This document shows, piece by piece, positions 45,901-59,800 of a DNA stretch of 64,000 bases. Each line of letters starts with the position of its first letter. Position 1 is the first letter of the stretch. The notes below the pieces were generated by a model. The model made no database searches and was not told where the DNA came from. It worked only from the letters and a program-made list of their open reading frames with translations. This DNA is from Pholiota molesta (taxonomy: Eukaryota; Basidiomycota; Agaricomycetes; Agaricales; Strophariaceae), in contig JACGCK010000043.1 of the NCBI GenBank assembly GCA_014925825.1, positions 1-64,000 of the forward strand, read 5' to 3'. Both the position numbers and the translations under genes were made by a program.

Positions 45901-48546
45901 CCGCTGCGCCCCACCCAGAGCCGCGCCGCCCGCGCGACGCGCCCCACTGCGCCGCCAGTGCGACGGGGCTGCGGGTGCTCGCGCTGCGCGCGCCGCCGGC
46001 ATGGAGGGACACCGCGCTGCCCGGCGCGCTGCGGGCGTACACCTGCTGCGTTGTCCCGCTGCTGGTCTCGGGCGCGTCCCCGAGGCGGCGCCGCGTGCGC
46101 CGCGTGTGCCCGCCGCCGGGGCTCGGGGCGCCGTCGGAGGAATGCGAGTACGGGCTGTACGTGCCCTGCGCGGGCGGCTCGCCGGCGCCGGCGCTGGCGG
46201 TGCTGAGCCTGAAGTTCGCGGCGGATGCGGACGGCGCGAGCGCAGCGTGGGTCTGCGCACGGGTCTGGGAGTGGGCGGGCCTGGCGGCGCCCGATGCGGA
46301 CGTGCCGAGGTTGGTGTTCAGCGGGTCGAGCGTGCGCGCGCTGCGCCGCGCGTTATTGGTTGCGGCGGTGGGCGGCTGGACGCCGGGCGCGTCGTGGTTG
46401 TCCCCGTCGTCGTCGCCTTCGCCATCGTCGTCCTCGTCTCCGTCGTCCTCCTCGTCATCGTGCTCGCCTCCGTCGGCGTCGCTGTCGCTTTGACTGGCGC
46501 GCGCCGTCGCCTCCTTCCGTGTCGTCGTGCGGTCCTTCGCCTTCGCCTTGCCCCGCCCCTTCGCGCGCGCGCGCCGCTTCGCCGCGGTGTCCAGCATCAT
46601 CGCCACGCGGTCCTGCCACTCATTCGACGGGCTGTAAGTGATGATATATCAAGTCAGCCATCGAGCGATGAATAACTTTAGGGGGGAAAGGAGAATGGAT
46701 GCGGAGGTATCACGTACTGCGTCGACGTCAAATCCAGCTTCGCCCCCGCCTGCGCCGGCGGCGCACTCTCCTCCTCCTCGTCCTTGTCCTCCATATCCGC
46801 GTCATCCTTATTCTTCTCTCGCCCCCGCTCCGCGCTGTTTGGGTTCAGCGACGCCTCGCTGCTCTGCGCCGAGCGCAGCTTCCCGTTCACCGCGGGAGCA
46901 GGGTTGGTGTCCTGTGGTGCAGTTGCTGGATCGCGCTTGCGGCCCTTGACGCCGTACGGCGAATTATCGACGCGCGCGATGATCTCGCGTGCAAGAGGGT
47001 CCTACATTCAAAATTTCAAAGAAAAAAAAGTGGGTTAGTCGCTGTCCTCAAATTAATTGAACACGAAATGAAATAGAATCAAGGCCTGATACAATCGCGT
47101 GCGCGCCGCCCATATCCTGTCCAGTGCCTTCCCAACGCCAGTCACATCTCACCGCAAATCACACCCCAAACAGCGCACAACACGCCCACCAGCGCCCGCC
47201 CGCCGCGGGCCGCGGAGACAGGGCACGAGGATCGGCGGCCTCGGGAGTCGGGCCGCGCGCCTCGATCGAAGCTGCGCCTTCCCTAAGCCTTCCCGAGAAT
47301 AGTATGCGGCGCGCACGGACCCCCATCCCATTCCCAAAGATCCGAGCAGTCGCCCGCCCCGCGGAGACGGAGCCCCCCAACAGAGAATTATCAAAGAAAT
47401 GCTAAAGAAACGCAACGCACCTCTGCGATGTCGCGGAGCAGGCCGCGCGCGCGGCCGTCGGCGGTGGCGAGCAGGATGCCGAGGAGCGCCTCGGTCTGGT
47501 GCAGGCGCGCCTCGATCGCGTCGATGTAGCCTTTCGGGGGCCGCGCTTGCGGGAGGGCCCGAGGAAGGTGCAGGCTGTTGCGATCCGTAGGGGGGGTGGG
47601 TTACATAGATATGAGCATGGAGCACGCTGGGAGCGGGGAGAGACGAACGTACGCGTGTTGAGCATGATGCAGTTCTTGCACGCCTCGCTCGGGCCTGTGC
47701 GCTCGCATTTGCACTTGCTCTTGCGGCACTGGTCGCACGCTGCACATTCGCATGACGATCACCGACAGGATAATAGAATACGTTAGCCGATTCGAACTCT
47801 CTTCCCAGAGCACCACCGCACGGTACACCGGTGTAGCGACCATAAATAGGGTGGCAGAACGCACCTTTGCTGCTCCTGCGCCGCACGACGCGGTCGTTCG
47901 CCGACGCACTGCCGCCGCCTGGGCCCCCGCCCGCACCGCCGTAGGAGGGGTGCGCCGAGGCAGGCGCGGCGTCGTCGTAGTCGTCGCTGTAGGACATCGC
48001 CGTTGCCGCCGATCCGGGATCCGCGAAAAGCTGGTGGTTGGTGTGGTGTGCAAGACTCTGGCCGACGACCAAACCGTGCAGGGAGTGGTGCGGGTTGTGG
48101 TGCAGGGAGTGTTTGATGTGGTTGTTGTGGCCGGTGTGGGTGTTGAGATGGAGGGGCAGGTGACCGGCGCCAAGGGGCGTGGCGCTGCGCGCGGGCCAGG
48201 ATGCGAAGGGGGAGTGTGGGCCGAAGCGGTAGAGGGGCGCCTGGGCGGTGGGATCGGGTGCGGAGGTCGCGGAGACGGGGGTGGTGGATGAGTGTGTGAG
48301 GGGCGAGGAGTGCGAGTGGACGGAGGTGTTGTCGAGGGCGTGGGCGTGGGGGCTGTGGGAGTGGGCGTGGAGATGGGAAAGCGGGTCGTGGGCCGGCTGG
48401 GGGCCCGCCGCGGCCGCTGCAGGGTGGAACTTGAAGTGGAAGGCCGGGATGGACGGGACGGCGAGGAGGGGCTGGAGGAGCTCGGGCGAGGCAGCGTCCT
48501 CTGTCTTGACCTCTTGCGGGTAGTAGTACGGGGGATGGATCGCCAT
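42969..48546 (-). CDS. Zn2Cys6 transcription factor with fungal-specific TF domain and polyglutamine tract
   Basis: Nuclear regulator. ATG 48,546 opens a His/Ala/Ser-rich N-terminus (about 200 residues). The zinc cluster near 47,745-47,660 is complete: CDQCRKSKCKCE, then CKNCIMLNT and, after an intron, ACTFLGPSRKRG, giving C-X2-C-X6-C-X8-C-X2-C-X6-C. A coiled segment (IDAIEARLHQTEALLGILL) follows, but it is in frame only if one G is added to the GGGGG at 47,536-47,540. After an acidic low-complexity stretch comes the middle-homology domain (LLDLYFTYVQPVFPIVHKREF near 45,400, YIGMGIRMAQDLGMHR near 44,945, RRIWYGCVIMDKYVS near 44,820). The C-terminus is rich in Gln, ending at TAA 42,969-42,971. 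The architecture resembles regulators related to XlnR, but I cannot assign an orthologue or target. A link with the CBM1 and GH28 genes would be speculation. Confidence 0.85.
43085..43640 (-). repeat. Polyglutamine-coding CAG/CAA repeats
   Basis: Two clusters, near 43,090-43,130 and 43,540-43,640, encode runs of Gln (up to about ten uninterrupted) with some His in the C-terminal activation-type region of the Zn2Cys6 factor. Mixed CAG and CAA codons make the exact length partly stable. Confidence 0.85.
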
Positions 48547-51500
48547 GTCTGCGGCTCACACTTCTCGCAACCTCTGTTATACCATGCACGCTTTGGATTT
48601 GCGATTCAACCGCGCCGCCGGCCGAGGTCTCGACAGAAAATTGTCGAAAAAACATCTCCTTATTACATACATCTCAGATTCCACATACGTATTTGGTATT
48701 TCCTCTCCCCGCACGTGTCTCCTCCGTGTTCCGCTACTCTCCGCTCCTGCCCCCCTTCAAGAAACCCCAGTAGGCACCTTCAAGCAATCCCCAGCCCTCA
48801 TCCAACACATATCCTATGTTGTGCACTGCTCCCCAGCATCGCAGCGCAACCCCCAGATTCCCACCCGATCAGGGCTCCAGAGCAGGTAACGTACTGCGCC
48901 GACGGCCCTAAATATAGCGACGAAATAAGCCTTGCGATTCGCTACGAACCCAGCAAAATAGATACGCACATCTGATAAAACAGACGCAAACACACCAGAT
49001 CCCCCGCGTCCCCTCCTCAGGATGATCATGACGGCAGCGCTCCCAAGGGTCCCTAGCGTGCGTGCCATGACGGCACCCTCTTCTCATCGAGACTCGAGCG
49101 CCCCTGCAGACACACAACCCGAGCCCGAGTCCCTGCAAGCGCACGCACGCTCCATACCGCACCACGCACGCATGCACGCACGTACGTACATCCCCACGTC
49201 CCATTAAATCTAATCAACCTCTGCGCGACTCTATTCTAGTGCTATTCTAGGCGTACATCCTATTCTGAGCTTCCCATTCTATTCCACCTTCACGTCGAGT
49301 CTATTCCCCCCGGCACATCCTGCCCCCCTCGCTTCCCAGGTACCTTTTCCTTGCCTCCCTCGATCCGCCAGGCCGCCTGCCTTGCGGACCCTTAGATTGA
49401 CCATCACTTGCCTGGGCTCTAGCCTCTGACTACATCTGGCAAACACCTGGCGCGTACGGACGCAGCGCGCCAAGATTCCAAGGACAACTAGATGACTGTG
49501 ACAAGCTGACAAGCTCGCCAGATCCCGATCACGATCGTGTGTGCCATGCAGATCCCCCGCCGCGCTGTGCAGACTGCTCTCCAGCTTCCTCTTCCTAAGT
49601 ATGCATATGTGTGCATGTTTATCGATATCTATTCTGCTCCGGAGAATTAAATCGATCTTGCAGTGCAGCACGCCAAAATGCTAACGCTCAGAACCGCCGA
49701 GCAGAGCTCTCTTTGCCTGCCCATCTTCCACAGCAGCGCGACAGACAGAGCCTGTCCTCGCGTACATCTATCGCTGTATATATTTACGCGTCGAGCGCTG
49801 GCTAAGCGCCGACACAGCGCGTCCCAGGATCCATCTGTCCAAAATCCAAAATACTCCAATCAGATACCTTCTCGACATTCCAAAAACACTGAGTAAACAA
49901 AAAATCCCAAAATCTCAATCGTCCAGGACACTGGTACGCTAAACCATTCATTTCAGGTCGAGATCCCAACGCCCCACCAACCAGGCCCCCCCTACCCCAC
50001 CCCCCTTGCTTCCACGTTCCACGCTGCCCTTCCCCCGTTCACACACACCACAACGCAGATCTCCGCCGCGCATTCCCTAAATGAAAAAATAAACGATAAA
50101 CAACAAAGCCCTCGGCGGATACAGGACGTCGCAAAACACCCAGACGATAACCTCTACTCGCGTCGTGCACCAGGACCGCGACGCCAAACGCCCCACTATC
50201 CCCACCCGAAATGACCTTCTTCCTCACGTGAAATTAAAGGTGCTGGGCGTCGAAGGGTGGCGGTGGCACAAGTGGCATGTGTTGGCCGCGTTCAGATCAC
50301 GCTATGTATTTAATCTACGACTCGTCCCATGCAGGGGCCCACATACATATATGTATAAAATACCAAATCCAGCGGGGCGATCAGCGTTCCAATGCTTCCA
50401 AGAAGCGAAGCACAGAAGCCAGCGCGCCGCCCATGCCCAAATTTTCTTTTTTTCAAAAACGTTAAACCCAGCAGTGCCGTCATCCTTGGTTCTGAAAAAA
50501 CACCAATGCTCTGCGACGCACCCAGACGACCGCCCTTCATATGTATACATGGATGGTTCTTCAGGAAATGAAGCTCGGATGACACCCATCTTTCCTTCCT
50601 TTCCTTCTTTTCCTTCCTTTCCTTACTTTGTTGATATCACGCTTCTGTGCTTCGCCGCCTTCCACACCGAAAATCATGACAGACTGACACTGACGGCCGC
50701 ACCAACGCCCCCCCACCCCACCACGACCACGGCCACGCACGACTAAATTCAAAACGGTGGCAGATATGTAAGTGTTATTTTATTATGATACGGTACCCAA
50801 CGCGCTGTTATCCACGCTCGTCAGTACCCTGGAAATACACCCGAAATGAAACGTCCAACCCGCAAAAATTTGAGATGAACGCTGGGTGGGACGCGGTGGT
50901 GGTGCGCTCAAAAAGCGCGTTTATTTAAATTCTAAAGTCGTCCGAGTCCTCGTGTATTTACGAGATACATTGACACCCTTTTGCTCATCCTGTTGGGATA
51001 CAGGGTTCCAACCTTCTTTTCATTTTAGTCGTGGACTGTTGGGGAGATGCTCACTTGGTTATGTTGTTTTTTGGGAGTGAGTTCGATGGAAGCTGAGGCA
51101 CGAGGCTCGCATCCTGCCAATAATCTCAACTGACGAGACGGGATTATCGATTGAACGTGCGGTGTCCCCCACCCCAGTCTATATCGCTTATCGCACCACT
51201 CGCGTGCCACCATATCTCTGTACATGAGCACCCCCCCAATCGCTGAGCGTTAGCGAATCTTCTACGTCGTCCAGATTATAATCGCGTGCATGCAGTGCGT
51301 GTGCGTTCTCTCTCTCTTCACGATGCTGTACACCCACGGAAATACAACTGGAATCGCAAGCACAACACGCCGTAGACGCACGCACGGTCCCCCCGAGCTA
51401 TTTCCGGCGCCGTTCTCCAGTATCGTATCTCAGGTTCTCACTCACCTTCTCGCACATCTGATACGCAACGTTCCGCGTCCCACATTTTCGAACGGACGCC

Positions 51501-54500
51501 CTTTCTATCTTGTACCGTAAGTGGACCTGGTCCCACCGTCCCGCCGGTGGATAATTTTAAAACATGGAAGACGAGAGGTCCACTTCATACCAGGCTCTTC
51601 TCGAAACTTGGAGCTTCTTGTGAGTGACATACCACCTACCATTCCGCTTCCGATTTCCGTAGTAGTGTGTCTGATTTACGTAGGACGCACCCGTTGCTGC
51701 TAGCAGCTGCAGACCCGCAAGGATGGCGCGGCCGCGACCGATTGCTCCTGAATTAAATGTAGTTTGCAGATATTTTATCGGTAAATAAAATGGTTTCTGC
51801 GGGCCCACTTAGTAGATCTGGATTTTGCGCTGTTGGACATGAGGCTAGCAGATAATGCAAGTGCCATTCAGTGGCACGGTCACATGTTCAGCTGGTGGCA
51901 TTGAAGAGCGCGCTTAAAGTTAGCGCTCGCCGCTGGCCTGACTAAACATGGCTTACTGAGTCATCCAAACTGACCCGGAAACTACCCGCCGCCAACCGAC
52001 CCTCTCCGACCAACCCTGCGCCTCCCTGCGCGCGGGAGGCGGCGGGTGCGTGATTGCCGGGGATCGGTGGGGCACCATGTGGGCGCCGCACCACGGCCCA
52101 CGCACGGGGGATGAGCACGCCAAGAGCACGCGCCGCGCCTTGTCATCATCCCTCTCTAGCAAAGGAACAAGTTCCAACTCAGCGATGATCGATGCAGGCA
52201 AGTCAAAATGAACCCAATCAGTTCCTGCACTGTGCTGGCCAAAAAACCGTACATACATAGGAAGTGCAAAGAGTACATATCTGACATATCTGTGAGCACA
52301 TTAGGATCCGAGTCTAACCAGGAGCATAAGTAGCATGCCCGCGCGGCGCGCATATGTGTGCGTCCAATACATTTGTTAGCGCCGGGGATGTCAAGAGACA
52401 CTGTGGCGTGCGTGCATTATGTGTACTTACTTACGGCCGCCTGCTTCTGCATATCAAGACGTTCAAGTTCGCTATTGGCGGCGACATCGCACTCCTTTGC
52501 GGTTTGCGTCCCAAGTCGCCAGGGCGGACGGATTGTGCAAGGGACAGGGGCCTGTCCGCAGTGACATCCCTTTTCGGAAGCGCCCAAGCGCATGCTTGAA
52601 ATTAGGCCGTGCTATCGTCGAATCGTAGAAGCCAGGGCTCGATTGTTATATCGGTACAGACTGGGCGTAGGCGCGGACACGAGCGACATGACATCTGAAC
52701 TCGAAATTCAAAATCGTCTACTTGGTATAGTAAGTTCGAGAGCGCTGCGCTAGGGTGTTACCATACGAATATACGAATTCTCAATGGAGTCCAAGTGGGG
52801 CGATATCGATCGTGTAGTATAATTTATTCTGGTAATCGTCTTGAGATGTGATGAAATAGATATTTAAAAAAATTTGGAGGTGTGAGCTCACGACGTAGAA
52901 CAGAAAGTCTGAAGTCGAGCAAGCGCTCTGTGCATGAGTTATGGATGCGAATGTAAGTCAAAATCAGGATTTATCGACGTATGAGACTTATCGCCTCTCA
53001 TATGGAGTTTAAACCGGTCAATAACCTGCCTCAATGTCGAATATTTAGCTCAGATTTATGTCACAGATTTCCAAGAACAAAGTGACATGGCCGCCGTGGC
53101 CGTCTAGGCGGCCTCTGCGTCGCTTATAAGGAAGGAATCTGTTATCTAGGATCGCAAAACAAGACAAGTATACTATCAGGTTATTATAGGCCTTCTGTCG
53201 GATCCTCTCGGCGCGGTCAGAACGTCCGCATTTACTCGATAAACAGGTCCCCGTGTCTTCCTCTTCACGCAACTTATCTCTAGCCGAGTTTTTTAACTCC
53301 TATGTATTGCACCGGTGCAGCATTCGACATATTTCTGTCTGCCAGATTATTTATATACAAGTTCGACGAATGACATGTACCCACGTTGGGGGCGCTGACA
53401 TGATGCCACTCAAGTCAAAATAGCCGCCTGAAAAATCCGTTACACTTATAGGGCCTAGGGAGTCCTTGCGGTGAAAATCAAGTCACCTCTACCGCCGCGG
53501 TTCGGATAATAATACCTATTGATTTGTTTACAGTAGTCTTTCATACACCACCGTCTCATCTTTGACGCCTGCTTCGAACTCTGGCCACCATGGAATTCGT
53601 TATAGAATAAATTAATCTTTATTCCCATCATCTGACAGACATTTCTACAATAAGGTATCTGAGGCTAGTCCAACACTATGCATCAAAAGAAGCACATTCA
53701 ATTGTCGTATACTATCATACTAGCTATTGTATGTCAGCAGATTGGATTTCAGAATCTAATACTTCCCCGTAGGACACCAAAAATGATGATCCAATGTCAG
53801 AAATCCGAAACAAGAAATGCTTCTTCAACGCATCGGTCTGATATGTCACCGTTTTTGAAACGTGGGTCCTTGTTCTGAGATTGTCAAAAATGTATGACAA
53901 ATGGACAATTCCCCATAACAAATGCATGCTTGGATATCTATTATATTTATTCTAACCAGATTCTCACCAGCCAATCTCCACTTCCTTATCCGACGGCGGG
54001 GGTATTCTCTGCCCGACTCTTTCATTGTGGGCGATAAAATGACAAATCAGAAGCATACTGAGCAATAGGCTACTATTCCATTCAAGTAATTAAAGCACTC
54101 GTTATCACTCCAAAAGCTTTCAAATAGCTGCTTGTGTGGAACATATTTCCCTGAGTTTCTTTCACCCTGCAAAGTGGTGAGTGACCTAGGCTGACGAAAG
54201 TTGTGAAAAGCCTTCAAACGCGATGATTAGCCCACGACGTAGATGCCTCTTATCAGTAACAAAAGGATCTACTTGGGATAGAGGCGCGTAACCGTTTATA
54301 ACGACGGAATTATCTGACAAAGATAGCTCAATATTTAGAACTTGCAAATGGAGGTTGAACCGGAGTCTAGGGACATGGCAAGATAAGCTATGCACTTCGC
54401 TTGTAGTGGATGATACCAGAAATAAGCAGCTATAACAGAATGGTCTGTCTACTGGTCGCACTTATCCCGGAGTATCTATAGATTTTGATCCTGCCACATA

Positions 54501-56833
54501 ACCCAAAATCACGAAATCAACCCAACAGGCAACTCGATTCTACAACTAGGATCTATTCAGACCATTATTTCTCACAATAGGATTTCTTGATAGAACATGG
54601 ACATACAGGCTCTGGTTCTAACTAGTAATCAAGTTACAAACATGGTCAATGTAGCTCAAGCTCTTGTTTATTTACGAGGTCAATTATTTTCTTTGTTGTC
54701 CACAGTAAGTAGTCAATCACTGTAAAATTAGTTGCCGCGAGCCCTGAAATGAGATCACTTCCTTTTGTGGTTCGGTGCGTCCGACCACTGGTACTTGCTG
54801 AGGCCTAAGGCCTGATAATGTAATCTTCTTGAATAGTCAGTAATTGTCAAGTATTCAGCACCATTTCGCATTGATTTCGCAAAATGCCCTCATACTTCTC
54901 ACCACAAACAGTGTGCGCCGCTATATATAGATCAAGCTACGATCTATTTATGGAGCAAGATATGGACAGGAATTGAACCTCCAACAAAGGCGTAGCTGTC
55001 CTGGCTAGTAACCAAACGTCACGGTGCTCATCCATATTGAATCAAAAAATTTACTTTATTCATCGGTTAGGAAATACAGGGCTGTTACGCATGCAGGAAT
55101 GGTGGTAGCATCTCTTATATATTTTTTATGTCGAAAGTTGTAGCTCATTTGCGGACCTTCATGCATCATGGTGGTTTTGCATTAGGCCACATCTACACAT
55201 CACTTATCAATCGATCCCTGACAGCTCCTACTTAGTACCGACCGACTAAAATGGTATTGCAATCGGCGCTCGCTGGGACCCTGGGGCCTGTCATGTCATT
55301 AATTCATTGTCGATGCCAACACAAGCGAACGAGAGAATATGCATGTGCCAACGCTTCTAAATTCGAATCCGTCACTCCTTGGCTTGATCGCTCATGTAAG
55401 ACGTGGCTTACTTCTTCACCATCGATCGCATTGCGCGCTTCTACGCAGAACGCGTGTCCAATGCAAGTCAATTCAAATTGCCTTAACAATGTTATATTCC
55501 TGGGAGACTACCACTATCATCCTGGTCTGGAGAATTGGCAGGCACGAAAGGATACGTGAAATAGTACTACGATAAACAAATGACGAACAACCTTTGCGGA
55601 GTCTTTGGCCAGAGACACTGATTTGAAATACATCATCCACGCTCCTTCATGGAATTGTGAATAACAGCACAAATCGAGGATGTTAGCCCTGCCATTTCCT
55701 TGCTATGGAACTTGGCCGTGCCCGAAGGCATGCCCGAAAGTCATATAAAGTTGTCAGCGGGCACCAAGTTCTTTTTGTCCAAATAAACAAGCGCTGCCTG
55801 CCTTCGAATCGTTCCTTGATGTACGGGCACTTCAGGCGCACACCATACCAGAACAGCAGAATTATGTTGAGTGAAAGAGCCGCACATCGGGATATTCATG
55901 ATTTTATGGTATATACATATCCCACCAGGCCGCAGGCGTGTTCAAATTCTACACCCCTAGATCTTAGAGGATTTTTTCCGGGCTGGGTCTCACGAAACAC
56001 GCGTATATGATGTGTTATACTCATACAATTATCAGAACAGAAGATAGAAGCTACACTCAACAGGATGGGCGCGATTCTATCTACTCTAGCCGTCCGCGGC
56101 GTCAAGACCAATCGCGAAAGCGATTATCGGCGGACGAAAAGCTTCCGGCCAGCCCACTTTACACAAAATCTTATAGATCTACTTACAAAGAACATAATCT
56201 CGTTATCTCTCTTGAAAGGAAGTTGGAGAAACACGCCCGGAACACGCTTCAAAAAAGCTTGGGAACACAAAGCCTAAAAATCGAAAGATCTTCATGTTCT
56301 TACATAAAAAGCAATTATAGACCATAGCTTTCGGATGCTGAGAAAGAAACACCTGTTCATTGACTTAAATGGAGCTCACAAGGGGCGGAAGCCTCAATAC
56401 GGCTTGCTTGCGTTGGGATAGTGAATGGGTGTATAAGCCCTATAGCTACATGTACAGTATACAGCTAATCAGCTACACACAATCACGACGAGGTCCACGA
56501 GACAGTAGGGAGGAGAGGTGCAGATATTCCAATTGCGATACTAGGTCTGACGTAACATGTAAAATAGAGGCGACAGAAAGTGAAGCCGAATCGCATTATC
56601 GCAGTGATGGTTAAGAATAGATATGCAGGCCGAGAATAAGAGAGAGAAAAAGGAAAGATAAAAGACCACTCAATAATAAATCGAAAGCAAAAGACGGGAG
56701 ACACTAATAAATGAGATAAGGAAACGTGAGAAAAAGGAAAGGGAAACAGGACAATGCAATGGAGTATGTGAAACCATAGAAAACAAAGAATTTAACCCAA
56801 GCTTATCAGAAGCTGAGCAAGTGGCTGCAGCTC
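48547..56833. other. 8.3-kb region with no supportable gene
   Basis: Upstream of the Zn2Cys6 gene and downstream of the Sds3 gene. It is GC-rich with pyrimidine tracts to about 50,700 (for example the TTTCC repeats at 50,589-50,630), mixed to 53,000, and AT-rich after that. No ORF over about 195 codons, no splice-consistent model and no element termini were found. A pol III B-box-like GGTTCAATTCC on the minus strand near 54,970 is the only RNA-gene-like signal. Confidence 0.5.
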
Positions 56834-59800
56834 TCAATGGCCATCCACCATCTGTGCGGCGCTGAATTTTGAGGGCGCCGGCGGGAGAGGTACCGAGGCA
56901 CCAAGGCGCGGTGATGGACGTTCCCGATCTCTGTCCATCCGATCACGATCACTGCTCCCGTTACCGCCGTTCATGGTCGGCCTGCCCGACCCCTGTAACG
57001 ATGACATCAGAGGGGATGCCGTGCGGCTGCTGCCGTTGTAGGGGGGCAGAGCGCCGTTTTTCATGACCACGTCCTGCATGGAGGGTGGGGGTCCCGCAGA
57101 TAGAGGCGGGGGCGGATGGTGGCCAGTAGGTGTCGATGTCCGACCAGGGCCAGCGAGGTGTGGCGAGGAGGAATATCCTGGACCCGGCAGAGGTCCAGAC
57201 AGAATGTGTTTGCTACTGCTGCTCGCTGGGACCGGCGAGAGGGCACGCATTTTTGGACTAATGGAGAGAGATCGGCGACATGTTAGCAATTTGCAAAATG
57301 AAAGCAGCGATAATTAATTTCTGGAAAACTCACCTGGTTACTGGGGAACGATGCGCAGTCGAGGCGGAAGCAGGATATGAAGGACTCTGGGGTGGTCGGG
57401 CTCGACCGGGTTGGGGTAGTGGCGGCGTTGCCATTCGGTGATGAATGCCTGATGAAGATGTGTTGCCCATGCGCCCAAGGGGTGGAGGGGCGTGGGGCCC
57501 CGAGCTTGTCGCATATCGATGGCCTTGAACCGGAGAGCGTACATGTGCATCGTGAGGATACCCCGACGGAGGTGGCGCAGAGGACGACATCCTGTAGGAA
57601 TCGTCCATACCGCCAGAAGCGTTCCATGACGGTGCGCCCCGTGGAGAAGAGGTCGAGCTGCTTAGCCCTGAGCCATTGATGTGGGAGCTAGACGGAATAC
57701 CGGCAGCCGCTTGCTGCATGGTATGACTGGACGCCATGACGAAGGGCATAGCCATCGGTCGATCACCGCGATCTTCGAGTGGAGGCATGGCTGGACCTGT
57801 CGAATGCCTTCCAGAGTGCATCTTCCGTGAGTCCCGTTCATTTCTCTCTCTGTTCATAGCATCGCGATCGCGATCACGATAATCCACAATAGACGAGTGA
57901 TGTGGTGGTGGTGGTTCATCTGTGATCTTGCCGGGCCAATGTCCGGAAGGTTGTCGTTTGTTATCTGAAGAAAGCATGATGAGCTCAGTGGGATGTGCTT
58001 GGCCAGGTCCCGTGTGGATCGGACCTTGAGGAGGAGGGCGATTGCCTTCATATTCCCTTGTAGATCTTGGACTATGGATGATAGGAGGTGCTGCGCCAGG
58101 AAGGGGCATAGAAGAGGGCACATGCTGAGATCCCTGTTGAGGATGGTGATGATGCACGACGTGATGGTGGTGCAGGCGGTGGTGATGATGGTTATGCAAG
58201 TGGTGAGGGTTGGCTCCTGGCCCTTGAGGAGGGGGTGCGCCTCCTGCACTACCGGTGTGCATGTGAGGAAGACTGGAATGGGCTGCACTCGCCCCATGCA
58301 CGGATGCCTGCCGGTGGGACATCTGCTGCATATGCGAGTGCTCGCGCTGCCGCTCCCTCTCCTGCTCGTTATACTCGCGTTCGCGCCGTGCCATCTCCCG
58401 GTCGCGCTGCTGCAGCTCCTTTTCCTTCTCCCGCTCGTCGCGCTTCCTCTCGCGCTGCTCTCGTTCGCGCAGCGCCCTCTCTCTCTCTTCGTCCTCGTGC
58501 ATCATGCGCGCGTCCCACTCGCCTTTACCCCCGCCGCTCCCAGCGTGAAAACCCCCCATGCCCATCCAGCTTCCGCCATTCGTCTTCGCACTCGCATTCC
58601 CGTTCGGCATCACATGGACGGGCGACACAGAGCGTCGGCCATTCATGCCCATGCCGCCCTTCATGCCGCCTGCATGGTGGCTAGACATATGGTTCGATGA
58701 CGGCGGAGGCCCCGGGCCCATGCTGCCCTGGCCAAAATACGGGTGGTTCGGGAGCAGCTGGTGTCCGCCGCCGCCGCCACTCGCACCGCCCGGCGCCATC
58801 GAGCTCATCTCGTGCTCGCTGGGATAGCCGTGGTGCGCGCCCGGCCCCATGGACATAGCGGGTCCATGAGGCGGCAGCGGGAGGCGGCTGCCGGGCCCGG
58901 GAAAATTGGCGTATGTGTTCATGCCGTCGCGCGAGCTGCCTAGAGGAGGGCCGCCAGGGAGAGGACCGCCTGGCCCTGGGGGCGCGTACTGGTCTCGCAC
59001 ACGTCCAGGAGCGGCGCCAGGTCCGAAAGAGGGCGGGATGTCGTTATACGGCTCATAGCCCATGCCATGAAGCTGGGGGTGCGGGTGCATAATCGAGCCC
59101 GGCGGCGGGGGGCCCATGGAAGGCTGCGGCCCTTGCATCGACGGTGGGACGCCGTTTGGTACCATACTCGACCTGGTCATGCCCGAAGCGCTCATCGCAG
59201 AGCCATTCCGCTGGAGTTGTGGAGGATAATGCGGCGGCTGCGGAAACTGCTGCTGATGCTGCTGGTCGCGCCGATACTGGAAAAGGAAATCGAGGTCGCT
59301 CTGGATATCGGCGGCGGAGAGCGTTGATATCTCGGGATAAACAAGGTTCTTAGGATAGCGAGAGTGCGAATGGCGGTGGTGGTGGGTATCTGGTTTGTTG
59401 TGTTTTCGCGATCCGAACGGGTATGATTGGATGATTTTCCGCAGGGATGGGGTTTGAAGTGGAGGGTGCATGATATCCAAGGGGTGAGGAATGCGTCGGA
59501 CTGGAATATATGCGTTAAAATTTCCTATAATTATTGAATAGAAGTCCATGATACATACTTGGCTGCGGTCTCTCGACTGCTCGGCGCTCTCTTTCGAGTT
59601 TTCTTCGTTTGCGACTTGTTTCTGCGATCATCTCCGTTTGTAGATCGTCTCGTGAAAACTAGAAATGAGGCAGATGATAGTAATGAATTAACGAATGGGC
59701 CAAGAAGAAAATGCACATACCATCCACCAGCTCCATATATTACTCTCGTCGGCATTCCTACGCGCGACCGCATTGGCAACTTCGTAGGAGCGCTTTCTTG

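Noticed and set aside
45407..46675. 422-codon plus-strand ORF rich in Arg and Ala
   Set aside because: Antisense to the GC-rich linker exon of the Zn2Cys6 factor.
23000..48000. Co-regulated plant-cell-wall degradation cluster (CBM1, GH28, Zn2Cys6)
   Set aside because: The regulator is 12 kb away with unrelated housekeeping genes between, so there is no positional evidence for a cluster.
54940..55040. tRNA-like sequence on the minus strand (B-box GGTTCAATTCC and 7-base complementary ends ATATGGA/TCCATAT)
   Set aside because: The T-stem does not pair fully, no acceptable anticodon arm or A-box is found, and the length is irregular. It may be a chance match or an old fragment.
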